A program made the translations under genes and the position numbers. A DNA stretch of 64,000 bases, from NCBI GenBank assembly GCA_025358305.1, contig JANYJZ010000040.1:1-64000 (forward strand), read 5' to 3'. The DNA is from Ignavibacteriota bacterium. GTDB lineage: Bacteria; Bacteroidota; Ignavibacteria; UBA10030; SZUA-254. Below are positions 16,714 to 26,852 of the stretch, piece after piece. A model generated the notes under the pieces. That model did not search any database and was not told the origin of the DNA. It saw nothing but the letters and a program-made list of their open reading frames with translations. Each line of letters starts with the position of its first letter. The stretch's first letter is position 1.

Positions 16714-19700
16714 ATGCTGAAGAAGCTGAAAGAAGACATCGTCCGGTCGGCGCCGATGCGCGACCTCCAGGAACGGGCAGGTTCGCTCAGGGCCGGCGAC
16801 CGCCTCGTCCTCACTGGCATGGCCGGCTCCCTTCTGGCCTTTGGCGCGGCCGCACTCTTCGAGCGGACCAGGCGGCAGATCCTCCTCATCGGCGCCGACG
16901 AGGAGAGAAGCGAGAAGCTGCGCGATGACTGCGCGCTCCTCGTCGGCGAATCCGGCGTGCGGTTCTTCGGCGCGCGGCCTTCCCATCCTGCGCAATCCCT
17001 CGACCTGAGCTCGTCGATCGCGCAGATCGAGACGCTTAAATCCCTCGCCGCAGGGACCGTCACGCTCACGGTCGCGTCGCCCCATTCGGTGGGCGAACGC
17101 GTCCCCCTGCCCGCCTCGTTTCGGAAGACCGTCATCGAGATCACGAAGGACGCCGAGGTCCCGTTCCAAGCGCTCCTCGCTCAGCTCGACAGCCTCGGTT
17201 TCGAACGGAAGGACTTTGTCGGCGCGTACGGCGAATATGCCGTGCGCGGGGGGATCGTCGACATCTTCCCGTTCGTCGGCGAAAACCCGGTCCGCATCGA
17301 GTTCTGGGGCGACACCGTGGAATCCGTGCGCGAGTTCGACGTACTCTCCCAGCGCTCCATCCGGGAACTCCAGACCGCCAGCGTCGTGCCGGACCTCGCC
17401 GGCGCGCCCGAAGGTCCCGGCGGCGAAACGGCGGCCGCGCCCGAAGGGACGATCTTTGACTACCTGGCGTCCGACGCGATCGTTCTGATCGATAATTCCG
17501 CGAGCGTCGAACGGGAGATCGAGGAGCTTCTGAAGGAGGGAGCGGCGGGGCTCCTGACCTTCGGGGAGGTCCTCGAACGCTCCCGGAAGCATCCGCTCAT
17601 ACTGTCCGAGAGCCGCGCCACGGCTCGGCCTGAGGGCGCCCCCGTGATCGACGCCGCCGCGCTCTCGCAGCCGTCGTTCAACGGCAGCGTCGCACTGCTC
17701 CTCCAAAAACTCGAGAGCCTCGGGCATGAGGGGTACCGGTGCATCCTCGCCTGCGACACAAAGGAGGAGGCGGAACGCTTGCGGGAACTCCTCGAGGAGA
17801 CGATGCGTCTTCCCCCGAAGGAGCCCGGCGCCGCCGCCCCCGCGCAGCTCGACCAAATGCCGGAGTTCCTCACCGAGACCATCCATTCGGGATTCCTCTC
17901 TCCGGATGCGCGCATCGCCGTCTTCACCGAGCACGAGATCTTCAACCGCCTGCGGCGCCGGGGGACGGGGAAGCGCCGAAGGTTCAAGGGCCTCTCGTCG
18001 AAGGAGCTCCAGCAGCTGCGGCGCGGCGATTACGTCGTGCACGTCGACTACGGCATTGGCACGTTCGCCGGCCTCACGAAGCTTCAGGTCGCCGGGTCGG
18101 AGCAGGAAGTACTGAAGCTCGTCTTCCTCGAGAATGACGTCCTCTATGTCAATCTCAACTTCGTCAACAGGGTCCAGAAATACTCCTCGCAGGAGGGCCA
18201 CGTTCCGAAGCTCACGCGGCTGGGAACGGGCGAGTGGGACCGCATCACCGAGCGGGCGAAGCGCCGCATCAAGGACATCGCCCGAGACATCATCGCGCTC
18301 TACGCCCGCCGGAAGCAGGAGCCGGGGTTCGCCTTCGGCCCCGACACCCACTGGCAGAAGGAGCTCGAGGCGTCGTTCATGTACGAAGACACGCCGGACC
18401 AAGCCAGGGCGACGCACGAAGTGAAGGCGGACATGGAGCTGCCGACGCCGATGGACCGGCTCGTCTGCGGGGACGTCGGGTTTGGGAAGACGGAGGTCGC
18501 CGTCCGGGCAGCGTTCAAGGCCGTCATGGGCGGGAAGCAGGTCGCCGTGCTCGTGCCGACGACGATCCTCGCCATCCAGCACTACAACACGTTCCATGAC
18601 CGGCTGTCGCGCTACACTACCCGCATTGAGCACCTTACCCGGTTCAAGTCGGCGAAGGAGCAAAAGGCCACCGTCGAGGCCCTCCGGCAGGGGAACGTCG
18701 ACATCATCATTGGGACGCACCGCATCCTTTCGAAGGACATCGCATTCAAGGATATTGGCCTCCTCATCATCGACGAGGAGCACCGGTTCGGCGTGGCGGC
18801 GAAGGAAAAGCTGCGCCAGCTCAAGGCGAACGTCGACACGCTCGCAATGACGGCCACGCCGATCCCGCGGACGCTCCATTTCTCCCTCATCGGCGCGCGC
18901 GACCTCTCGATCATCAACACGCCGCCGCGCAACCGTATGCCCATTCTCACGGAGATCATCCCCGCGGATGCCACCGGCCGCCAGACGCACTGGAAGCTCA
19001 TCCGGGAAGCGGTCATGAAGGAGCTCTACCGCGGGGGGCAGATCTACTTCGTGCACGACCGGGTAAGCAACATCGACGCGATCGCCGAGCAGGTCCGTAA
19101 GCACGTGCCTGAAGCGAAGGTCCACGTGGCGCACGGCCAGATGTCAGGGCACGAGCTGGAGAAGGCGATGCTCAACTTCCTGGAAAAGCGGCACGACGTG
19201 CTCGTCTGCACGAAGATCATCGAGTCGGGCGTCGACATTCCGAGCGTGAATACGATCATCATCAACCGGGCCGACATGTTCGGACTCGCCGAGCTCTACC
19301 AGCTCCGCGGCCGCGTCGGCCGGTCGAACGTGCAGGCGTACAGCTACCTTCTCACGCCTCCCCTGAGCGTCATGCCGAAGCAGTCGCTGCGGCGCCTCCA
19401 GGTCATCGAAGAGTTCACCGAGTTGGGATCGGGGTTCAATCTCGCGATGCGTGACCTGGAGATCCGGGGTGCAGGGAACCTCCTCGGCGGAGAGCAGTCG
19501 GGATACATCATGGAAATGGGCTTCGAGATGTACGAGCGCATCGTCCGGGAGGCCGTCGAGGAGCTCCGTCAAGATGAGTTCCAGGAGATCTTCCAGAAGC
19601 AGGGCGGCGCGTCGGCGGGAGAACCGGCCCGCGTCGAGACCGTCATCGAGTCCGACATCGAATCGCTCATCCCGGATGTCTACATCGAATCCGATGCGGA

Positions 19701-20139
19701 GCGGCTCGACGTCTACCGAAGGATCTACGGGACGCACTCGGCCGACGAACTCCGGGCGCTCCAGCTGGAACTCCGCGACCGGTTCGGAGAATACCCCGAA
19801 GAGGTCGGGAACCTCTTCGGGCTCGTCGACCTGCGGCTGCGCGCCGCGGATCTCCGGCTGCAAAAGCTCGCTTTACGGGCCGGAACATTCAAGGTGACGC
19901 TGCCGCCGGGCACCGACACGGCGTTTTATGGCGAAAGCGACGGCTCCTCGGCCCCGTTCCAACGGATCATGAAGCGCATGGCGGCGGAGCGGAAGAAGCG
20001 CGTGCAGTTCCGCCAAGAAGGCGAGATGCTCTCATTGACGTTCACGCTTGACGGGGCTGCGAGCGCGGCCGATCGGATGGACGAAGCGCGGAGGTACCTC
20101 GATGAAGTGCGCGGGTGGGCGGCGGCGGACGGAGCCTAG
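16714..20139 (+). CDS. mfd: Transcription-repair coupling factor
   Basis: 1141 aa, the family's usual length, from the ATG at 16714 ('MLKKLKEDIVRSAPMRDLQE'). In order: a UvrB-like domain (about residues 1-330); the RNA polymerase interaction domain beginning 'LRRGDYVVHVDYGIGTFAGL' (about 435-500); a RecG-like translocase with Walker A 'GFGKTEV' (about 589) and 'IIDEEHRFG' (about 686); the 'SGVDIPSVNTII' and 'QLRGRVGRS' motifs; and the C-terminal regulatory domain. It removes stalled RNA polymerase at DNA lesions and recruits UvrA. The end overlaps the convergent small gene through a shared CTAG. Confidence 0.96.
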   Translation: MLKKLKEDIVRSAPMRDLQERAGSLRAGDRLVLTGMAGSLLAFGAAALFERTRRQILLIGADEERSEKLRDDCALLVGESGVRFFGARPSHPAQSLDLSSSIAQIETLKSLAAGTVTLTVASPHSVGERVPLPASFRKTVIEITKDAEVPFQALLAQLDSLGFERKDFVGAYGEYAVRGGIVDIFPFVGENPVRIEFWGDTVESVREFDVLSQRSIRELQTASVVPDLAGAPEGPGGETAAAPEGTIFDYLASDAIVLIDNSASVEREIEELLKEGAAGLLTFGEVLERSRKHPLILSESRATARPEGAPVIDAAALSQPSFNGSVALLLQKLESLGHEGYRCILACDTKEEAERLRELLEETMRLPPKEPGAAAPAQLDQMPEFLTETIHSGFLSPDARIAVFTEHEIFNRLRRRGTGKRRRFKGLSSKELQQLRRGDYVVHVDYGIGTFAGLTKLQVAGSEQEVLKLVFLENDVLYVNLNFVNRVQKYSSQEGHVPKLTRLGTGEWDRITERAKRRIKDIARDIIALYARRKQEPGFAFGPDTHWQKELEASFMYEDTPDQARATHEVKADMELPTPMDRLVCGDVGFGKTEVAVRAAFKAVMGGKQVAVLVPTTILAIQHYNTFHDRLSRYTTRIEHLTRFKSAKEQKATVEALRQGNVDIIIGTHRILSKDIAFKDIGLLIIDEEHRFGVAAKEKLRQLKANVDTLAMTATPIPRTLHFSLIGARDLSIINTPPRNRMPILTEIIPADATGRQTHWKLIREAVMKELYRGGQIYFVHDRVSNIDAIAEQVRKHVPEAKVHVAHGQMSGHELEKAMLNFLEKRHDVLVCTKIIESGVDIPSVNTIIINRADMFGLAELYQLRGRVGRSNVQAYSYLLTPPLSVMPKQSLRRLQVIEEFTELGSGFNLAMRDLEIRGAGNLLGGEQSGYIMEMGFEMYERIVREAVEELRQDEFQEIFQKQGGASAGEPARVETVIESDIESLIPDVYIESDAERLDVYRRIYGTHSADELRALQLELRDRFGEYPEEVGNLFGLVDLRLRAADLRLQKLALRAGTFKVTLPPGTDTAFYGESDGSSAPFQRIMKRMAAERKKRVQFRQEGEMLSLTFTLDGAASAADRMDEARRYLDEVRGWAAADGA

Positions 20140-20480
20140 TTCCGGCTCCAGTGCGGCAGGAGGATGATCTTTTCGATGGGACTCGTCACGAGCCGATTGA
20201 CAAACTCAAGACGGAGCCCGCAGGCGGCAGCGACGTCGATCTTTATGGCGCTCCCGCCCCAGGTGCAACCCGCGATGCGCGTCGTCGCCGGTGACAGTCC
20301 CTTCCGGTCGAACCAGCCGCCAGTGACGCGGCAAAAGCCGTCGGGGAGGACGCGCATGGAGTAGAGCGAGTTGCTCGTCTTCACCAGGACGATATCCCCC
20401 GGATGGAGGCTCGCCTTGGAGACGACGCCGAGATGCTCGACGCTCCGGACGATGGAAGAGAGTGTGATACCGTACGACAT
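20136..20480 (-). CDS. Conserved-looking hypothetical protein, 114 aa
   Basis: A mainly beta, soluble-looking small protein with no signal peptide or membrane span. The segment 'LHPGDIVLVKTSNSLYSMRV' (about residues 25-45) resembles a small beta-barrel strand pair, and 'GGWFDRKGLSP' and 'GCTWGGSAIKID' follow. I do not recognise the family. It is convergent with mfd, overlapping it by 4 nt, and divergent from the DUF2721 gene. Coding-type third-base GC preference and a clear ATG support it as real. Confidence 0.65.
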   Translation of the reverse strand: MSYGITLSSIVRSVEHLGVVSKASLHPGDIVLVKTSNSLYSMRVLPDGFCRVTGGWFDRKGLSPATTRIAGCTWGGSAIKIDVAAACGLRLEFVNRLVTSPIEKIILLPHWSRN

Positions 20481-20521
20481 GTGCGCACCGGATATGGGAC
20501 TGAATGCTCCGCAAAAGCTCC

Positions 20522-20549
20522 TTGAGAATGATACGAAATTTTCTAGATT
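20522..20549 (+). promoter_or_regulatory. Promoter of the DUF2721 gene
   Basis: TTGAGA (20522-20527), 16-bp spacer, TAGATT (20544-20549), just upstream of the ATG at 20578. Confidence 0.45.
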
Positions 20550-20577
20550 GAAAGCAAGATTTTATCCGCAGGGAACA

Positions 20578-21063
20578 ATGGAACCAACTTCGATGACCGC
20601 AATTCAGGCAATTCAGGCGATCTTGGCGCCCGCCGTCGGTATTTCCGCCGTCGGACTCCTCCTCTTGGGCCTGAGCAACCGCTACTCTGCCATCATCAGC
20701 CGCATCCGGCAGCTCAACGACGAGCGACGCCGGTTCAGCCGGCAGCTCGCCGACCAGCAGGAACTCGGCTACACCGACAACGCGCGCTTCATGAACATCC
20801 GAAAGCAGACCGAAGAGCTCCTCACCCGGAGCCGCACCGTGCGCAACGCCATCCTCGCGATGCAGGCCGCCATCGCGCTCTTCATCCTGACGTCGGTGGG
20901 GATCGGCCTCAGCCTCGTGCTGGGACGGGAGTTCGACGCGGTCGTTCCGCTCGTGATCTTCCTCGTCGGCATGCTCGCCGTCTTCGTCGGCATTACGTAT
21001 TCCGGCCTGGACGTCTACCGCTCGTTCCGCGTCGTCCTCATGGAGGCGAAGGCGGAGGAGTAG
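20578..21063 (+). CDS. DUF2721 membrane protein
   Basis: 161 aa. One membrane span lies near the N-terminus (about residues 14-32), followed by the DUF2721 'NRYSAIISRIRQLNDERRRF' type helix, a charged cytoplasmic helix and two further spans (about 98-145). Function is unknown. The ATG at 20578 follows the predicted promoter and a short AGGGA; upstream in-frame codons lie before the promoter. A bidirectional terminator (21091-21119) separates it from the convergent tricorn gene. Confidence 0.8.
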   Translation: MEPTSMTAIQAIQAILAPAVGISAVGLLLLGLSNRYSAIISRIRQLNDERRRFSRQLADQQELGYTDNARFMNIRKQTEELLTRSRTVRNAILAMQAAIALFILTSVGIGLSLVLGREFDAVVPLVIFLVGMLAVFVGITYSGLDVYRSFRVVLMEAKAEE

Positions 21064-21090
21064 ACATACTTCGACATGCCCAGAAATGAA

Positions 21091-21119
21091 CGCGCCCCGC
21101 TCTGTTCGAGCGGGGCGCG
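21091..21119. terminator. Bidirectional intrinsic terminator
   Basis: Perfect 12-bp stem (CGCGCCCCGCTC with its complement) and a 5-nt loop, between two genes that converge on it. On the minus strand it is followed by TTCATTTCT, a modest U-rich run; the plus-strand tail is weaker. Confidence 0.65.
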
Positions 21120-21143
21120 CGTGTTCTCCGTTTGGCCTGCGCC

Positions 21144-24100
21144 TCAGTGCCTGTCGGGATACGGGGGCGGAGGCGGTACGATGTGCGGGTTCTTCTTCAT
21201 CTCCTCCTTGATCACCTCGATCGCCTTGTTCAGCTGGTCGTCGACGCCGGAATATTCCCGTGCGGGATCGTTGTCGACGAAGATATCCGGATCGACGCCG
21301 TGACCTTCCATGATCCACTCCTTGCCGTCGGTGTCGTAGCGCGAGAACTCGGGCCGGTTGAGGAACCCGCCGTCAAGGAGCGGCAGAGTTCCGCGGATGC
21401 CCACAACCCCGCCCCACGTTCGTTTGCCGATGACGGGACCGAGCTTGTATTTCTTGAAGCGGTAGGTCACGATGTCGCCGTCGGAGGCGGAGAACTCGTC
21501 GGCGAGGAGGACCTTCGGTCCAAGCACCATCGCCGCAGGGTCGAACGTGCTCGACGTGTTCCGCGCGATGTCGATCATGGCGAGCTGGCGCTGGAGGCGT
21601 TCGATGATGATGGGCGAGACGAACCCTCCGCCGTTTCCGCGGACGTCGACGATGAGGGCTTCCTTCTGGACCTGCGGATAGAAGTACTTCGTGAACTCGA
21701 TGAGCCCACCGGTTCCCATGTCCGGAATGTGGAGGTAGCCGACCTTGCCGTCGGTGGCCTTCGTGACCTTGTCGATGTTGCCCTGGACCCAGTTATAGTA
21801 GTAGAGCGCATGCTCATCCCCGATGGGAATGACGACCGTCGCGCGCCCGCCGCTCTTTGGCTCGATGTTGAGGGTCAGCGTGACCTGCTTCCCGACGGTG
21901 TTGACGAGCGCCTCATAGAGGTCGGCCATGGCGCTGGTGGGCTTGCCGTCCACCGCCGTGATGTAATCCCCTTCGCGCGCGTCCACGCCCATTTCGGTGA
22001 GCGGGCTGCGCGTGCTCTTGTCCCAGTTCTGGCCCTTGAGGATCTTCTTGATCCGGAAGAACTTCGACGCCGGGTCCCGTTCGATCTTCGCGCCGAGGAG
22101 GCCTTGGGGGATGCGGTTCGGCTTCGGGTAGTCCCCGCCGCCCACGTACGCGTGGCCGATGCTCAGCTCGCTGATCATCTCGCCGATGACATAGGTGAGG
22201 TCCGCCCGATGCGAGACGTACGGGAGGAGCGCCGCGTATCGGTCGCGCATCTTCGGCCAGTCGACGCTCCGCATGTTCGGTGCGAAGAAGAAGTCGCGCA
22301 TCTGGCGCCAGCACTCATAGAAAATCTGGTTCCACTCCGCGCGGCGGTCGAGCGTCACCTTCATGTCGCCCAGGTTCAGCGCGTCCTTCACCTCGAGCTT
22401 GCCCGACGGCAGGTCGGCGATGTAATAGGCGCCGTCCGACCCCACGATCATCTTCTTGCCGTCCGCGGAGATCTCGAATCCGTTGAACTCGCCGACTGCC
22501 GTCTCCTTCGCCTTGTCGAACTCGAAGAAGTAGACCTTCGGCTTGTCCTCCTTCGTGCTCGCGCGGATGTAAAAGAGCTTGTCGCCGGCGGTCTCGAGGT
22601 TGCGGTATGCCCCGGCCGCAACCGGAAGCGACGTGATGCGGCTCTGGATACCGTCCACGTCGACTCGGACGGCGGCCTTCGTCTCGTCCTTCTTCTTCTC
22701 CTTCTCGTCGTCCGTCTTCGGGCTCGGCTTCTCCGCCTTCACCTTTACCTCGTCGCTCTTCGGAGCGAATGGGGACTTCGTGCCCTTCGCGAGGGCCACG
22801 AGGAAGATCCCCGACATGTCATTGAAGCCCGCGTTGAGTTCGACGTTGTTGAACGTCGGGTTGAACGTGCGGTCAGAGACGAAATAGAGGAACTTCCCGT
22901 CAGCGCTGAAGACCGGCTGCGTGGAGTCGAACCAGCCGTCGGTGACGCTGTATGTCGCATTCTTCTCCAGGGAGTAGAGCCGGATGGTCGTCATACCCTT
23001 GTCCTCGGGCTTCGCGTAGGCGATCCACTTGCTGTCCGGCGACCAGTTGTAGTCCGCGATCTCGAACGCCGTCGCCTCGGCGGCCGTCGTGACGGCCTTC
23101 GTGTCGATGTCGACGTACTGGAGCCGGAGCTTCTTGTCCGCCCACATGATCTTCTTGCTGTCGGGGGACCAGAGGATCTGGTACTTGTACGTGTCTGCGT
23201 TCTTCGTGAGCTGGATCGCTGTGCCGCTCCCGTCCTGGGGCTCGATCCAGACCTCGGACTCTCCCGACGCGTCGCTGACGTACGCGATATACTTGCCGTC
23301 GGGCGACCATTTGGAGTTCCGCTCGTGGACGCCGGGTGTTGCGGTGATGTTCCTCGTGTTGCCGTACTTCGCCGGCACGGTGAACACGTCGCCGCGGGCG
23401 CCGAAGAGGGCACGGTTGCCGTCCGGAGAAATGTCGAAGTTCGTGATCTCCTTGCTCACGTCTCGGAGTCCGCCGCGGCCGACCGCGAGGTCCTCCTGGA
23501 GGGAGATCGGGACCTTCACCGCCTGTTCCGTCGCAAGGTCGAGCTTGTAGATGTAGCCGCCGTTCTCGAAGACGATCGCAGTGTTCCCGAGCGACGGGAA
23601 CTTCACGTCGTACTCCGTGAAGTTCGTCAGCTTCTTCGTCTCCTTCGTCGTGAGATCGTACACGTAGAGGTTCATCTTCTTGAGCTCGTCCCGGTCGGAC
23701 GCGAAGTAGATCTTCGAGCCGCTCCACATCGGGATGATGTCTTGGGCCGGGTTGTCGGTGATGTTCGTGATCGTCTTCGTGGCGAAGTCGTAGATCCAAA
23801 TGTCGTCGGCCTGGCCGCCGCGGTAGCGCTTCCACGTCCGAAACTCACGGAAGACGCGGTTGTAGGCCATCTGTTTGCCGTCGGGCGAGAAGGAGCAGAA
23901 GCCCCCCCGCGGGAGCGGGAGCTGTTCGGGAATCCCGCCGTCCACCGACGCCTGGAAGAGCTGGCCGATGAAGTCGTTGTGCTCGATCATGCGGGAGCGG
24001 TAGACGATGTTCTTGTCGCCGCGCCACGTCATCACGATGTTGTTCGGCCCCATGCGGTCGGAGACGTCGTCGCGGCCGAGCGTCGCCGTGTAGGTGAGGC

Positions 24101-24410
24101 GCTTCGGGACCCCTCCCTCGGCGGGCATGAGGTACACCTCGGTGTTGCCGTCGTACTGACCGGTGAAGGCGATGCTCTTGCCGTCGGGCGAGAACCGGGC
24201 GAACAATTCGTAACCGACGTCGTTCGTGAGCTTCCGCGCGACGCCGCCGGCCGCCCCGACGGTGTAGAGGTCGCCGGCGTAGGTGAAGACGATCTGGTTG
24301 TCATGGATGGCGGGGAACCGAAGGAGCCGCGCCTCCTGCTGGGCGAACAGGGTCGCCGCGCAGAGGACCGCGGCGAGGAGCGCCCGGCCCAGTGTCCAAA
24401 GATGTTTCAT
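21144..24410 (-). CDS. Tricorn-like S41 protease, exported
   Basis: 1088 aa with a signal peptide (residues 1-24, 'CAATLFAQQ'). The first ~650 residues are WD40/TolB-type propeller blades with repeated 'SPDGK' turns ('FARFSPDGKSIAFTG', 'WSPDGKYIAYVSD', 'WSPDSKWIAYAK'). A Lys/Glu-rich linker (about 580-605), a PDZ domain (about 780-870, 'REGDYITAVDGKPTS') and a C-terminal S41 tail-specific-protease domain follow. Catalytic Ser is in 'EFSASDGD' (about residue 975), with 'VDVRGNGGG' before it. It most likely trims peptides in the periplasm. It follows the prolyl oligopeptidase by 126 nt on the same strand, and GAAAGGA precedes the ATG. Confidence 0.92.
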   Translation of the reverse strand: MKHLWTLGRALLAAVLCAATLFAQQEARLLRFPAIHDNQIVFTYAGDLYTVGAAGGVARKLTNDVGYELFARFSPDGKSIAFTGQYDGNTEVYLMPAEGGVPKRLTYTATLGRDDVSDRMGPNNIVMTWRGDKNIVYRSRMIEHNDFIGQLFQASVDGGIPEQLPLPRGGFCSFSPDGKQMAYNRVFREFRTWKRYRGGQADDIWIYDFATKTITNITDNPAQDIIPMWSGSKIYFASDRDELKKMNLYVYDLTTKETKKLTNFTEYDVKFPSLGNTAIVFENGGYIYKLDLATEQAVKVPISLQEDLAVGRGGLRDVSKEITNFDISPDGNRALFGARGDVFTVPAKYGNTRNITATPGVHERNSKWSPDGKYIAYVSDASGESEVWIEPQDGSGTAIQLTKNADTYKYQILWSPDSKKIMWADKKLRLQYVDIDTKAVTTAAEATAFEIADYNWSPDSKWIAYAKPEDKGMTTIRLYSLEKNATYSVTDGWFDSTQPVFSADGKFLYFVSDRTFNPTFNNVELNAGFNDMSGIFLVALAKGTKSPFAPKSDEVKVKAEKPSPKTDDEKEKKKDETKAAVRVDVDGIQSRITSLPVAAGAYRNLETAGDKLFYIRASTKEDKPKVYFFEFDKAKETAVGEFNGFEISADGKKMIVGSDGAYYIADLPSGKLEVKDALNLGDMKVTLDRRAEWNQIFYECWRQMRDFFFAPNMRSVDWPKMRDRYAALLPYVSHRADLTYVIGEMISELSIGHAYVGGGDYPKPNRIPQGLLGAKIERDPASKFFRIKKILKGQNWDKSTRSPLTEMGVDAREGDYITAVDGKPTSAMADLYEALVNTVGKQVTLTLNIEPKSGGRATVVIPIGDEHALYYYNWVQGNIDKVTKATDGKVGYLHIPDMGTGGLIEFTKYFYPQVQKEALIVDVRGNGGGFVSPIIIERLQRQLAMIDIARNTSSTFDPAAMVLGPKVLLADEFSASDGDIVTYRFKKYKLGPVIGKRTWGGVVGIRGTLPLLDGGFLNRPEFSRYDTDGKEWIMEGHGVDPDIFVDNDPAREYSGVDDQLNKAIEVIKEEMKKNPHIVPPPPPYPDRH

Positions 24411-24536
24411 GCGTAATTCCTTTCGTGGTTGTTCGGATCTTCTTTCACGTGCGTTTTTTCTGAAACTTTCCCCGGAGAGCGACGGGAGCCGGATCTCCCC
24501 TGCGCGTCCGAGCGCAGAGGTCGTTCGTGCGGGTGA

Positions 24537-26678
<2,142 letters not shown>

Positions 26679-26727
26679 GGTGTCTTCCAATCGATTGGTG
26701 AAAACGCAGATGCAGAACGGACGGTCC

Positions 26728-26756
26728 AAGGTAGCAAAATCCCGCATCTTCTTCAA
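26728..26756 (-). promoter_or_regulatory. Promoter of the prolyl oligopeptidase gene
   Basis: TTGAAG (26756-26751), 17-bp spacer, TACCTT (26733-26728) on the minus strand, about 40 nt upstream of the chosen ATG. Confidence 0.5.
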
Positions 26757-26781
26757 CTGCGCAACACGGCCTGCCGGGCAT

Positions 26782-26811
26782 AAAAAACCCCGGCCCTTGC
26801 GAGCCGGGGTT
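26782..26811 (-). terminator. Rho-independent terminator after the secreted-protein run
   Basis: Nine-bp stem AACCCCGGC/GCCGGGGTT with an 8-nt loop, followed on the minus strand by a run of T. It ends the transcript of the 1236-aa protein before the oligopeptidase promoter. Confidence 0.85.
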
Positions 26812-26852
26812 CTTCGTATCGCTCCCCTTGGTTCAATCTCGTCGATGCGGTG

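Noticed and set aside
21132-24416. 1094-codon open frame on the plus strand opposite the tricorn-like gene
   Set aside because: It mirrors the real gene almost end to end, is rich in Arg, Asp, Val and Leu with no domain, and results from high third-base GC. The minus-strand gene has a signal peptide and clear domains.
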